64,000 bases of DNA from Actinomycetota bacterium (GTDB taxonomy: Bacteria; Actinomycetota; Acidimicrobiia; Acidimicrobiales; RAAP-2): positions 42,626-106,625 of the forward strand of contig JAJPJD010000040.1 of assembly GCA_021324355.1 (NCBI GenBank), in the 5' to 3' direction. A program made the translations under genes and the position numbers. The notes beneath the pieces are model-generated. The model was not told where the DNA came from. It did no database searches and saw only the letters and a program-made list of their open reading frames with translations. Below are positions 18,705-27,345 of this stretch, one piece after another (within the stretch, counting starts at the first letter, position 1; each line of letters starts with the position of its first letter).

Positions 18705-19511
18705 GTGGAGAGCGCGGCCTTCTTCGACCTGGACCGGACGGTCATCACCAAGGCGTCGATCGCCGCGTTCAGTGGTCACCTGCGCCGTGACGGGCTGATC
18801 ACCCGGCGGATGGTGCTCCGGGCGGTCGGCTCCCAGCTCCTCTACGCCCGCCTGGGGGCCGGCGAGGAGCGGATGGCCAAGTTGCGCGAGTCGCTCCTCG
18901 CCCTCAGCCGGGGCTGGGAACGGGATCGGGTGGCTCAGATCGTCCGGGAGCGACTGCTCGAGACGGTCGAGCCGATCCTGTACGCCGAGGCGCTCGAGCT
19001 CATGGCTGGCCACCACCTCGCCGGCCAGCGGGTGTACCTGGTGTCGGCCTCCCCCGAGGAGATCGTCCTGCCCATGGCCGAGCTGCTGGGGGCCGACGGG
19101 GTCATCTGCTCCCGGGCCGACGTGGACGCCGAGGGCCGCTACACCGGCCGGATCGCCTTCTTCGCCGACGGCGCGAACAAGGCCAAGGCCATCGCCGAGC
19201 TGGCCGAGACGGTGGGCCTCGATTTGGCGGCCTCGACCGCCTACTCAGACTCGGTGGCCGACCTGCCGATGCTCGAACTGGTCGGTCGACCGGTGGCGGT
19301 GAACGCCGACCGGGCGCTGGCCCGGCTGGCCCGCAGCCGCAACTGGGAGACCTGCCAGTTCACCAAGCCGGTCCGCCTGCGCGATCGGGCGGCATCGGCG
19401 GCCCCGGTGCTCACCAGCCTGAGCCTGGCCGTGGCGGCGGTGCTCTTCGGTCGGCGGGGGCGGCGGCGAGTACTGCGGCTGCAGGAGCGGGCGACCGCCG
19501 CCCTCCCCTGA
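18705..19511 (+). CDS. HAD-superfamily IB hydrolase (SerB/CicA-like phosphatase)
   Basis: The 268-residue protein from GTG 18705 has HAD motif I FFDLDRTVI (nucleophile and acid/base aspartates at residues 8 and 10), motif II VYLVSAS, the conserved lysine in NKAKAIAELA, and motif IV YSDSVADLPML. The long helical cap between motifs I and II fits the HAD-IB group. Substrates could be phosphoserine-like or lipid phosphates. The C-terminus has a short hydrophobic segment (about 228-243) that may anchor it. It is monocistronic, 46 bp after the trkA pair. Confidence 0.82.
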   Translation: MESAAFFDLDRTVITKASIAAFSGHLRRDGLITRRMVLRAVGSQLLYARLGAGEERMAKLRESLLALSRGWERDRVAQIVRERLLETVEPILYAEALELMAGHHLAGQRVYLVSASPEEIVLPMAELLGADGVICSRADVDAEGRYTGRIAFFADGANKAKAIAELAETVGLDLAASTAYSDSVADLPMLELVGRPVAVNADRALARLARSRNWETCQFTKPVRLRDRAASAAPVLTSLSLAVAAVLFGRRGRRRVLRLQERATAALP

Positions 19512-19521
19512 GCCGGGCCGT

Positions 19522-19599
19522 TCAGGCCTCGCGCAGCCGGCGGGCGGCGACCGCCCCAGCCAGCGCGACCAGGACCACCAGCACCAGCAGCTTCTTCAT
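19522..19599 (-). CDS. Small membrane protein, 25 residues (DLW-39-like)
   Basis: A very short ORF has a strong ribosome-binding site (GGGAGGA, 5-7 nt before ATG 19599). It reads MKKLLVLVVLVALAGAVAARR and ends LREA: a single hydrophobic helix with positive ends. It resembles the small actinobacterial DLW-39 family in its N-terminus but lacks the family's C-terminal tail. Start, ribosome-binding site and composition support a real gene. It is just downstream of the sigma factor gene on the same strand (20 bp), so it may be co-transcribed. Confidence 0.6.
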   Translation of the reverse strand: MKKLLVLVVLVALAGAVAARRLREA

Positions 19600-19619
19600 G
19601 CCGATCCTCCCAGGGTGGC

Positions 19620-20558
19620 TCAGACGGTGAGCAGGTCCCGGGCCCCGGTGTCCGAGGACGGGTGCCGGAGCTTGGACATCGCCCGGGCCTCGATCTGACG
19701 GATCCGCTCCCGGGTGAGGTTGAAGTACTCGCCCACCTCCTCGAGGGTCCGGGGCTCGCCCCGGTCCAGGCCAAAGCGGAGCCGCAGGATCTCCCGCTCC
19801 CGCTCGTCCAGCGGGGACAGGAGGCGGCCGATCTCCTCGGGCAGCAGCGAGACCGCCGCCACCTCGAAGGGGGACTCGGCCGACCGGTCCTCCACCACGT
19901 CGCCGAGCTCGGCGTCACCGTCCTCACGCAGCGGCTCGGACAGCGACAGGGGCTCGGCCCGGAACCGCAACGCCTCGACCAGCTTGTCCTCTGGCATCTC
20001 GACCTCGACCCCCAGCTCGGCCAGGGTCGCCGGCCGCCCCAGCTTGAGCTCCAGGCGGGCCTGCGCCTTTTGCACCCGGGCCAGGGTGTCCCCGGCGTGC
20101 ACCGGGAGCCGGATGGTCCGACCGGTGTTCGCGATCCCCCGGGTGATGGCCTGGCGGATCCACCAGGTTGCGTAGGTGGAGAACTTGAACCCCTTGCGCC
20201 AGTCGAACTTCTCCACTGCGTGCATGAGGCCGAGGTTCCCCTCCTGGATCAAATCCAGCAGGGGCAGTCCGGAGGCCTGGTACTTCTTGGCGATGGAGAC
20301 CACCAGGCGGAGGTTGGACTGCACGAAGGTCCGCTGGGCCTGCTCGCCGTGGATCACTGCCCGGCGCAGCTCCCGCCGCCGGGCCGCGGTCATCCCCTTG
20401 GGCGCCTTGCGCAGCTCGCACTCGGCCTCCCGACCCGCCTCGATGGCCTGGGCCAGGCGGACCTCGTCGTCCTTGGTGAGGAGCGGGTACTGCCCGATGT
20501 CCGTCAGGTAGAGCCGGACCAGATCCTCGTCGTCTCGTTCGATGCGTTCCTTCGCCAA
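19620..20558 (-). CDS. RNA polymerase sigma factor, sigma-70 group 2 (RpoD/SigB-like)
   Basis: This 312-residue sigma factor lacks region 1.1. It has region 1.2 (DLVRLYLTDIGQYPLL), region 2 (LRLVVSIAKKY, DLIQEGNLGLM, YATWWIRQAI), region 3 and region 4 with the helix-turn-helix LEEVGEYFNLTRERIRQIE. Conservation suggests primary-like promoter recognition. Whether it is the housekeeping factor cannot be told here; the short N-terminus points to group 2. The start is TTG 20558 with GGAGGA upstream. A 120-bp leader separates it from the nadE unit. Confidence 0.88.
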   Translation of the reverse strand: MAKERIERDDEDLVRLYLTDIGQYPLLTKDDEVRLAQAIEAGREAECELRKAPKGMTAARRRELRRAVIHGEQAQRTFVQSNLRLVVSIAKKYQASGLPLLDLIQEGNLGLMHAVEKFDWRKGFKFSTYATWWIRQAITRGIANTGRTIRLPVHAGDTLARVQKAQARLELKLGRPATLAELGVEVEMPEDKLVEALRFRAEPLSLSEPLREDGDAELGDVVEDRSAESPFEVAAVSLLPEEIGRLLSPLDEREREILRLRFGLDRGEPRTLEEVGEYFNLTRERIRQIEARAMSKLRHPSSDTGARDLLTV

Positions 20559-20685
20559 GGCTTGCGTCGTCCTCCGTCGGCTTGTGGGGCATCACCCTCG
20601 GCTCGGGGCTGGGGGATCTCCGGAATGGCCCGACCGGCCACGCCCCAGGGCGTGACGAACGGTGTGTACCTAGTTTACCTGGACG

Positions 20686-21273
20686 TCAAGCCCTCCGGTC
20701 GGGCCAGGCGACCAGGCCGGGCCCGATCTCGGCCCGGACCAGGGCCGATTCCACCGCCACCGCCACCGCTCCGGCCCGCTCGACCTGGTCGGGCCGGTCC
20801 AAGCACCCCTCGAGCAGCGCCTCCCCGGCCACCAGGGCCTCGACCTCGTCCCGCAGCACCAGGCGGAGCGCCCGGCGAGTGGGCCCGTCGGCCGCATCGG
20901 AGGTGGCCCGCAGGTGGCGCCGATAGGTGGTGACCAGCCGGGGCAGGACCACTCGCACCAGACCGGCCAACCGCTCCACGGGCGGCTCGGACGACAGCCG
21001 GCCGAGCAGGTGGGCGGCCGGGGCCGGCAGCTCGACCAGGGCGTGGACGTCCAGGTCGGCCACCAGCGGGAGGCGGTCGGCGAACAGCTCGGCGTGCCAG
21101 GCGTGCTCGGCGCTCCAGGCATCCAGCGCCACCCGGGCTGCCGGCCCGGTGCCGGCGTCGGCTGCCAGCGCGCCGGTCAGCTCGAACAGTGCCCGCTCGA
21201 GCGCACAGTACGCCCCGAGCAGGACGGCCGAGCGGTGCAGGTCCAGCAGGGGCGGGTCCGGAAGGCCGCTCAC
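20686..21273 (-). CDS. Hypothetical all-helical protein, possibly ferritin-like
   Basis: GTG 21273 overlaps the nadE stop (GTGA), giving 195 residues; longer frames would lie inside nadE. The product is Ala/Leu/Glu-rich and helical, with glutamates and histidines spaced as in ferritin-like bundles (CALERALFEL, SAEHAWHAELF, DEVEALVAGE). I do not recognise a named family with certainty. Translational coupling to NAD synthetase suggests a linked role, which is inference only. Confidence 0.6.
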   Translation of the reverse strand: MSGLPDPPLLDLHRSAVLLGAYCALERALFELTGALAADAGTGPAARVALDAWSAEHAWHAELFADRLPLVADLDVHALVELPAPAAHLLGRLSSEPPVERLAGLVRVVLPRLVTTYRRHLRATSDAADGPTRRALRLVLRDEVEALVAGEALLEGCLDRPDQVERAGAVAVAVESALVRAEIGPGLVAWPDRRA

Positions 21274-23018
21274 CGAGCCACCGGCCCGGCCCGGTACCGG
21301 TTGGTGATGGGCACTCGGCGGTCCTTGCCGAAGGCCTTGGCGGTGATCCGCACCCCAGGAGCGAGCTGGCGACGCTTGTACTCGGCTGCGTCCACCAGCC
21401 GGACCACCGCGTCCACCACCTGGGGGTCGAGCCCCTCTTCCACCATCTCGGGTCCGGTCCGGTCCCGCTCCACATAGGCCTCGAGCACCGGGTCGAGCAG
21501 CTCGTAGGGGGGCAGGCTCTGGTCGTCGCGCTGATCCGGGCGCAGCTCGGCCGAGGGCGGCTTCTCCAGCACCGAAGCCGGGATCGGATCGAGCGGCGGG
21601 GGGCCGGGGCGGGCGTTGCGGTAGCGGCACAGCTCGTAGACCTCGGTCTTCACGATGTCCTTGATGGCCGCGAACCCGCCGACCGCGTCGCCGTAGAGGG
21701 TGAAGTAGCCGGTCGCGATCTCGCTCTTGTTGCCGGTGGTGAGCACGATCGCCCCGGTGGCGTTGGAGACCGCCATGAGCAACAGCCCCCGCAGGCGAGA
21801 CTGGAGGTTCTCGTCGGTGAGGCCGGTGGGGTCACCGTCGAGGACCGGCGCCAGCAGCCCGGCCAGGGCCCGGTGCGCCGGCTCGATCGGCACGATGCGC
21901 AGATCGATGCCGAGCCGGTCGGCCACCTCCTTGGCATCGCTCACCGAGCCCTCGCTCGAGTAGCGCGACGGCATCGACAGCGCGTGGACGTGCTCGGCCC
22001 CCAGCGCGTCGGTGGCGATGGTGGCGACCAGGGCCGAGTCCACCCCGCCGGAGAGGGCGATCACCGCGTCGGAGAAGCCGTTCTTGACCAGATAGTCCCG
22101 GGTTCCGAGCACCAGGGCCTCGTACACCTCGGCACTGGGGCCCAGCCGGGGCGCCGGGGCCGGCGGCGGCAGCGGGTCCCGCCTCGGACCCGGCCCGGTC
22201 ACCGGAACGACCGGCAGCGAGCGGCCGGGCCGCTCGGCCACCTCGAGGTCCACCATCAGCAGTTCGTCGCGGAACTGGGCGGCGGCCGCGACGACCGACC
22301 CGTCGGCGGCCACCACGGTGCTGGCCCCATCGAACACGAGCTCGTCCTGGCCGCCAACCAGGTTGCAGTACGCGATCGGGCAGCCGGCCTCGGCCACCCG
22401 ACGGCGCAGCACCCCGAGGCGCTCCTCTGTGCGCCCCCGCGCAAAGGGCGAGGCGTTGAGGTTCACCACGACCTCGGCCCCGCCCCGCCCGAGCTGGACC
22501 ACCGGTCCCTCGGGGTCCCAAAGGTCTTCGCAGATCGAGACCCCGACCGCGACCCCGGCCACCCCGAACAGCACGTGGGGCCCCTCGCCAGGGTCGAACC
22601 ATCGCTTCTCGTCGAACACCCCGTAGTTGGGCAGGTTCCGCTTGCGGTAGACGCCGACCACCGAACCCTCGGCACACACCGCGGCCGCGTTGGCCAGCAC
22701 AGACGGCGGCCGGCTGCCGCCGCCGTCCCCGCGCCGCTCCGGCGCGAGCTGCCCGGTCTCGACGAACCCCACCACCGCCACGCACCGGCCGGTGGTGGCG
22801 GCGATCCGCTCCAAGGCGGCCTGGGTGTCGGCCAGGAACCGGGGCTTGAAGAGCAGGTCCTCGGGCGGGTAGCCGGTCACCGCGAGCTCAGGGAACACGC
22901 ACAGGTCGCAGCCGGCGTCGCCCGCTGCGGCCAGCGCCCGGCTGATCGCGTCGGCATTGCCTCCCAAGTCCCCCACCACGAGGTCGAGCTGAGCCAGAGC
23001 CAACCGGAGGGTGGGCAC
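21270..23018 (-). CDS. nadE: Glutamine-dependent NAD(+) synthetase
   Basis: The enzyme amidates nicotinic acid adenine dinucleotide to NAD using glutamine. The 582-residue protein has an N-terminal nitrilase domain with catalytic triad E44 (VFPELA), K126 (YRKRNLPNYG) and C163 (SICEDLW). The C-terminal ATP-pyrophosphatase has P-loop SGGVDSALVATIA and TTGNKSEIATGYFTLYGD. Length and order fit the two-domain form. It is the first gene of a two-gene unit with the helical hypothetical gene and is divergent from the HisI-like gene. Confidence 0.95.
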   Translation of the reverse strand: MPTLRLALAQLDLVVGDLGGNADAISRALAAAGDAGCDLCVFPELAVTGYPPEDLLFKPRFLADTQAALERIAATTGRCVAVVGFVETGQLAPERRGDGGGSRPPSVLANAAAVCAEGSVVGVYRKRNLPNYGVFDEKRWFDPGEGPHVLFGVAGVAVGVSICEDLWDPEGPVVQLGRGGAEVVVNLNASPFARGRTEERLGVLRRRVAEAGCPIAYCNLVGGQDELVFDGASTVVAADGSVVAAAAQFRDELLMVDLEVAERPGRSLPVVPVTGPGPRRDPLPPPAPAPRLGPSAEVYEALVLGTRDYLVKNGFSDAVIALSGGVDSALVATIATDALGAEHVHALSMPSRYSSEGSVSDAKEVADRLGIDLRIVPIEPAHRALAGLLAPVLDGDPTGLTDENLQSRLRGLLLMAVSNATGAIVLTTGNKSEIATGYFTLYGDAVGGFAAIKDIVKTEVYELCRYRNARPGPPPLDPIPASVLEKPPSAELRPDQRDDQSLPPYELLDPVLEAYVERDRTGPEMVEEGLDPQVVDAVVRLVDAAEYKRRQLAPGVRITAKAFGKDRRVPITNRYRAGPVAR

Positions 23019-23101
23019 GACCTCACACTACCGGCGCCCCCGACGGGTCCCGAGGCCCAGCCGTGCTGCCCCACCCAGCCACCAGTGGGAGGATGCCCGG
23101 C

Positions 23102-23524
23102 GTGGACCAGCTGGAAGAGGGAACCGCGCTCAGCATCGACTTCGGCAAGATCCATCGGGCGGCGGCCAGCCCCGAGGGCCTGGTCCCGGTGGTGCTGCAG
23201 CACGCCGACACCAAGGACGTCCTGTTCGTCGGCTACGCCAACCACCTCGCCCTGGCCGAGACCCTGGCGTCGGGACGGGCGGTGCTGTGGTCGGCGTCAC
23301 GCGACGAGCTGTGGCGCAAGGGCGAGACCTCCGGCGACGTGCTGGCCTTGGTCGAGGTCCGGGTCAACTGCGAGCAGAACGCCCTGCTCTACCTGGTACG
23401 CCCGGTCGGTGGCGGGGCCTGCCACACTCGGGACGCCTCCGGGGCCACCCGGCCCACCTGCTTCTACCGCCGGGTGGCCGACGGGGCGCTCGTCTTCGTC
23501 GAGGGCTTCGAGCCGTCGACCTGA
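23102..23524 (+). CDS. HisI-like (phosphoribosyl-AMP cyclohydrolase family) protein with altered metal site
   Basis: This 140-residue protein aligns by eye with HisI along its length: QHADTKDVLFVGYAN, then WSASRDELWRKGETSGDV, then GGACHTR and TCFYRRV. The three zinc cysteines are present (C90, C107, C120). The HisI signature DCDGD, whose aspartates bind Mg, reads NCEQN (residues 89-93), and six residues are inserted between the last two cysteines. A canonical histidine-pathway role is therefore doubtful. GTG 23102 is chosen because GGGAGG lies 9 nt upstream; ATG 23093 abuts that site. No other his gene is nearby. Confidence 0.7.
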   Translation: MDQLEEGTALSIDFGKIHRAAASPEGLVPVVLQHADTKDVLFVGYANHLALAETLASGRAVLWSASRDELWRKGETSGDVLALVEVRVNCEQNALLYLVRPVGGGACHTRDASGATRPTCFYRRVADGALVFVEGFEPST

Positions 23525-23549
23525 ACGCCTGGGACCGGCAGCCGACCGA

Positions 23550-24974
23550 TCAGATGTCGAAGTACAACGCGAACTCGTAGGGGTGGGGCCGCAGCCGCAC
23601 GGCGTCGGCCTCCTCGATCCGCTTGTACTCGAGCCAGGTGTCGATGAGGTCGTCGGTGAACACCCCACCGGCCTGGAGGAACTCTCGGTCGGCCTCGATG
23701 GCCTGGAGCGCCTCCTCCAAGGAGGAGGGGGTGTGGGCGATGCCCGCCAGCTCAGCCGGCGACAGCTCGAACAGGTCCTTGTCGACCGGTTCGGGCGGCT
23801 CGATCTTGTTCTGGATCCCGTCGAGCCCGGCAAGCAGCATGGCCGAGAAGGCCAGATGGGGGTTGCAGGCGGCGTCGGGACAGCGAAACTCGATCCGCTT
23901 GGCCTTGGGGCTGGACGAGTACAGCGGGATCCGGCAGGCCGCCGAGCGGTTCCGCTTGGAGTAGACCAGGTTCACCGGGGCCTCGTAACCCGGCACCAGC
24001 CGCTTGTAGGAGTTGGTGGTCGGGGCGGCGAACCCGAGCACGGCCGGGGCGTGCGCCAGCAGACCCCCCACGTACCACCGTCCGATGTCCGACAGTCCGC
24101 CATAGCCGTCCCCGAAGAACAGGGGCTCGCCGTCCTTCCACAACGACTGGTGGCAGTGCATCCCCGAGCCGTTCTCCTGGAACAGCGGCTTGGGCATGAA
24201 CGTGGCGGTGCAGCCGGCTGCCTGGGCAACGCTCTTCACCACGTACTTGTAGATGGCCAGCTTGTCGGCCATCGTCACCAGCGTGTCGAAGCGCATGTCC
24301 ATCTCGGCCTGACCGCCGGTGGCGACCTCGTGGTGCTGGACCTCCATCTCGATGCCGAGCCGCTCGAGTTGGAGGATCATCTCGCTCCGCAGGTCCTGGA
24401 ACTTGTCGTTCGGCGGGATCGGGAAGTAGCCCTCCTGGGGGCGCATCTTGTAGCCCAGGTTGGGGAACCGACTGTCGGTGGTGTTCCAGTGCCCCTCGAT
24501 CGAGTCGACCCGGTAGGTCCCGTAGTTGACCCCCTGGCCGTACTCGACGTGGTCGAAGATGAAGTACTCGGCCTCGGGACCGAAGTACGCGGTGTCGGCG
24601 ATGCCGGTCGAAACCAGGTACGCCTCGGCCTTGCGGGCGACGTGACGGGGGTCGCGCGAGTAGGGCTCGAGGGTCACCGGATCGTGGACGTAGCAGTGGA
24701 TGTTGAGCGTCTTGTGCTGGCGGAACGGGTCGATGTAGGCCATGTTCGGGTCGGGCAGCAGGAGCATGTCGGACTCCTGGATCTGCTGGAACCCCCGGAT
24801 CGACGAGCCGTCGAACCCGAACCCTTCGCTGAACCGGTCCTCGGTCAGCTAGTGGGTCGGCACCGAGAAGTGCTGGGTCATCCCGGGCAGGTCGGCAAAG
24901 CGCAGGTCGACGATCTCGACGCCCTCGTCCTTCGCCAGTTTCACCACCTGGGCGGGGGTCCGCTTGATCACCAT
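23550..24974 (-). pseudogene. glnA: Glutamine synthetase type I (GlnA1-like), in-frame TAG at codon 42
   Basis: From ATG 24974 (AGGAGGA just upstream) the frame reads a normal GS N-terminus ([13 protein letters not shown], then HFSVPTH). It meets TAG at 24849-24851 and then continues in the same frame with [19 protein letters not shown] to a normal C-terminus at 23550. Apart from that codon it is a complete GS of about 474 codons with all ligand motifs ([28 protein letters not shown]). At this position relatives I recall have Glu (VHELTE), so a single change could create the stop. The Tyr adenylylated in other GSI enzymes is Phe here (DLFELSPAE). Internal start at ATG 24767 would lose the domain completing the active site. 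Confidence 0.85.
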
Positions 24975-25067
24975 TCCTCCTGACCGCCCGAGCCTCGGGC
25001 GTCGCTTCCAGGTCGCGCTGCACCGCGGTCGGGTGCGCGGTCCTGGAGCCGAGTCTCGCGGCCGAGC

Positions 25068-25105
25068 GTTTCGCCGCTGTTGCCCGAATGTAAACGGGGC
25101 GTGAA
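25068..25105. promoter_or_regulatory. Phased GlnR-like half-sites between the two glutamine synthetase genes
   Basis: Four 5-mers recur every 11 bp: GTTTC (25068), GTTGC (25079), GTAAA (25090) and GTGAA (25101), each separated by 6 nt. Read on the minus strand, the first pair is GCAAC-N6-GAAAC, one mismatch from the actinobacterial GlnR box half pattern GTNAC-N6-GAAAC; the second pair is weaker. It lies about 95 bp upstream of the minus-strand glnA start and about 85 bp upstream of the plus-strand one. Confidence 0.45.
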
Positions 25106-25187
25106 CTCGCGGCCTTGTGCCCCGGCGACCAGGACGCAGAGACGCTAGCCGGACCCGGCCGCCCTGGCGACCTGGAAGAATGAGGCG

Positions 25188-26528
25188 GTGCAGGACACCC
25201 GGGACTACGTGCTGCGCACGGTCGAGGAGCGAGGCATCCGCTTCGTCCAGCTGTGGTTTACCGACGTGCTCGGCACTCCCAAGACCTTCAACATCACCCC
25301 GGCCGAGCTGGAGAACGCCCTGGACGAGGGGATGACCTTCGACGGCTCGGCCATCGACGGGTTCAGCCGGGTGCAGGAGTCCGACGTGCTCGCCCGGCCC
25401 GACGCCAACACCTTCCAGCTCATCCCGTGGCACGGGCACGGGGAGCCAGTGGCCCGGGTGTTCTGCGACATCTTCAATCTCGACCAGACACCGTTCGAAG
25501 GGTGCCCCCGCCACGTCCTGCGCCGGGTCCTAGCGCGGGCTCGCAGCAGCGGCTACACGTTCTTCGCCGCTCCCGAGGTCGAGTACTTCTACTTCGCGGA
25601 CCTCGAGGTCGACCCGTCCCGGCCGCCCCGGCCCATCGATGCCGGGTCCTACTTCGACCTGACCGGTGCCGACCGGTCGAGCGACCTGCGCCGCCGGACC
25701 GTGCTCACCCTGGAGGAGATGGGGATCCCGGTCGAGCACGCCCAGCACGAGGACGCCCCCGGGCAGCACGAGATCGACCTGCGCTACACCGACGCGTTGA
25801 CCATGGCCGACACGGTGATGACCGTCCGCCTGGTGGTGAAGGAGCTGGCCCGCCAGGAACAGATCCACGCCAGCTTCATGCCCAAACCATTGGCCGGCGT
25901 GCAGGGCTCGGGCATGCACACCCACCTGTCGCTGTGGGAGGGGGAGCGCAACGCCTTCTCTGACCCGGACGACCGCTACGGCCTGTCCGAGGTGGCCAAG
26001 CACTTCATCGCCGGGCTGCTCCGCCACGCCCGGGAGATCACCGCGATCACCAACCAGTGGGTCAACTCGTACAAACGTCTGGTGCTCGGGTACGAAGCGC
26101 CGAGCCACGTCGGCTGGGCCCGCAACAACCGCAGTGCGCTGGTACGGGTGCCGGTGGTCAAATCCGGCAAGCCGGAGTCCACCCGCATCGAGTACCGAGC
26201 CCCCGACTCTGCCTGCAACCCGTACCTGAGCTTCGCGGTGATGTTGGCTGCCGGGTTGCGGGGGATCGAGGAGGGCTACGACCTGGGCCCCGAGGCCGAC
26301 GCCAACCTCTACGATCTCTCCCCCGCCGAACTGGCCGCCCGGGGGGTCGGCTCCCTCCCGGTCAGCCTGAACGAGGCGGTCGACGAGATGGAGCAGTCCA
26401 AGCTGGTGCTCGAGACCTTGGGCGACCATGTCTTCGAGTGGTTCCTGCGCAACAAGCGGGCGGAGTGGTCCGCCTATCGGGCCGAGGTCACCCCGTTCGA
26501 GCGGCAGCGCTACCTGCCGGTGCTCTGA
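25188..26528 (+). CDS. Glutamine synthetase, second paralogue (GlnA2-like)
   Basis: A 446-residue glutamine synthetase begins at GTG 25188 and is intact. The N-terminal beta-grasp reads [15 protein letters not shown] and the flexible latch reads [17 protein letters not shown]. The catalytic domain carries [37 protein letters not shown] and [15 protein letters not shown]. It ends in a shorter tail than classical GlnA1. LYDLSPAEL keeps the Tyr position that the neighbouring paralogue lacks. It may make glutamine, or gamma-glutamylate another amine as some GlnA paralogues do. It is the first gene of a unit with the OmpR-type regulator. Confidence 0.88.
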   Translation: MQDTRDYVLRTVEERGIRFVQLWFTDVLGTPKTFNITPAELENALDEGMTFDGSAIDGFSRVQESDVLARPDANTFQLIPWHGHGEPVARVFCDIFNLDQTPFEGCPRHVLRRVLARARSSGYTFFAAPEVEYFYFADLEVDPSRPPRPIDAGSYFDLTGADRSSDLRRRTVLTLEEMGIPVEHAQHEDAPGQHEIDLRYTDALTMADTVMTVRLVVKELARQEQIHASFMPKPLAGVQGSGMHTHLSLWEGERNAFSDPDDRYGLSEVAKHFIAGLLRHAREITAITNQWVNSYKRLVLGYEAPSHVGWARNNRSALVRVPVVKSGKPESTRIEYRAPDSACNPYLSFAVMLAAGLRGIEEGYDLGPEADANLYDLSPAELAARGVGSLPVSLNEAVDEMEQSKLVLETLGDHVFEWFLRNKRAEWSAYRAEVTPFERQRYLPVL

Positions 26529-26529
26529 G

Positions 26530-27345
26530 GTGTCCAGAACCAGCCCGCCCCGCTCGTTGGTCGAGGTCGGACGAGGCGGCCCGCCGCTGTTGTGCTTTCC
26601 CGACCCCCTCCCCGGCGAGGTGGCTCGCCCGCTGCGCGAGGCCGGCTACGACGTGCGCTGCGTGGCCGGGCCGGCGGCCGCGGTGGCGGCGGAACGGGCG
26701 GGGCGCACCGGGTGGCTGGGCGCGGTGGTGTCAGCGGTCGAGGACCTGACCGGAGCCATCGCCTTCTGCCGGCACCTGCGGCGCCGGGACGATCCGTTGT
26801 CCCCGCTGCTTTTGATCGTCGCCCGCCACCAGCTGGGCGAGCTGCGGCTGCGCGACGACCTGTTCGACGACTTCTGCGCCGTCCCCGTCCACCCGGGCGA
26901 GCTGGCCGCTCGGATGGCGCACCTGCTGTGGCGCCGGGGCCAGATGGGCGACGAGGCGGTGGTCGAGCACGGACCCCTGATGCTCAACCTCGAGACCTAC
27001 CAGGCCAGCATCGCCGGGCGGGCCCTCGACCTCACCTACATGGAGTACCAGCTCCTTCGGTTCCTGGCCACCCACCCGGGCAAGGTCTTCACCCGCGACA
27101 CCCTGCTCAATCGGGTGTGGGGCTACGAGTACTACGGCGGTGCCCGCACCGTCGACGTCCACGTGCGGCGGCTCCGAGCCAAGCTGGGGGAGGAGCACGC
27201 CCACCTCATCGAGACCGTGCGCTCGGTCGGCTACCGGCTCCGCCAGGGGGTGGCACCGGGCCCCCGAGGCTGGACCCGAGCATCCGAGGAGACCGCCCCG
27301 CCCGCCGAGGCAGCCACCGAGGGGGCCTGGGGCGAGCCGGGCTAG
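26530..27345 (+). CDS. Atypical OmpR-type regulator with degenerate receiver domain (GlnR-like)
   Basis: This 271-residue protein starts at GTG 26530, 1 nt after the glutamine synthetase stop. The C-terminal winged helix (about 150-240) is classic OmpR/PhoB: LDLTYMEYQLLRFLATHPGKVF, NRVWGYEYYGGARTVDVHV and RSVGYRL. The N-terminal receiver fold lacks the phosphoacceptor Asp; the strand at residues 64-70 reads GAVVSAV where a D is expected. Regulators of this build next to glutamine synthetase resemble GlnR, the actinobacterial nitrogen regulator. Half-sites upstream of the operon suggest autoregulation. This is inference from context. Confidence 0.75.
   Translation: MSRTSPPRSLVEVGRGGPPLLCFPDPLPGEVARPLREAGYDVRCVAGPAAAVAAERAGRTGWLGAVVSAVEDLTGAIAFCRHLRRRDDPLSPLLLIVARHQLGELRLRDDLFDDFCAVPVHPGELAARMAHLLWRRGQMGDEAVVEHGPLMLNLETYQASIAGRALDLTYMEYQLLRFLATHPGKVFTRDTLLNRVWGYEYYGGARTVDVHVRRLRAKLGEEHAHLIETVRSVGYRLRQGVAPGPRGWTRASEETAPPAEAATEGAWGEPG

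Noticed and set aside
24849..24851. Genome-wide TAG reassignment (for example pyrrolysine) to explain the interrupted genes
   Set aside because: TAG terminates several intact genes in the window at conserved C-termini, and no suppressor tRNA or pyrrolysine gene is seen.
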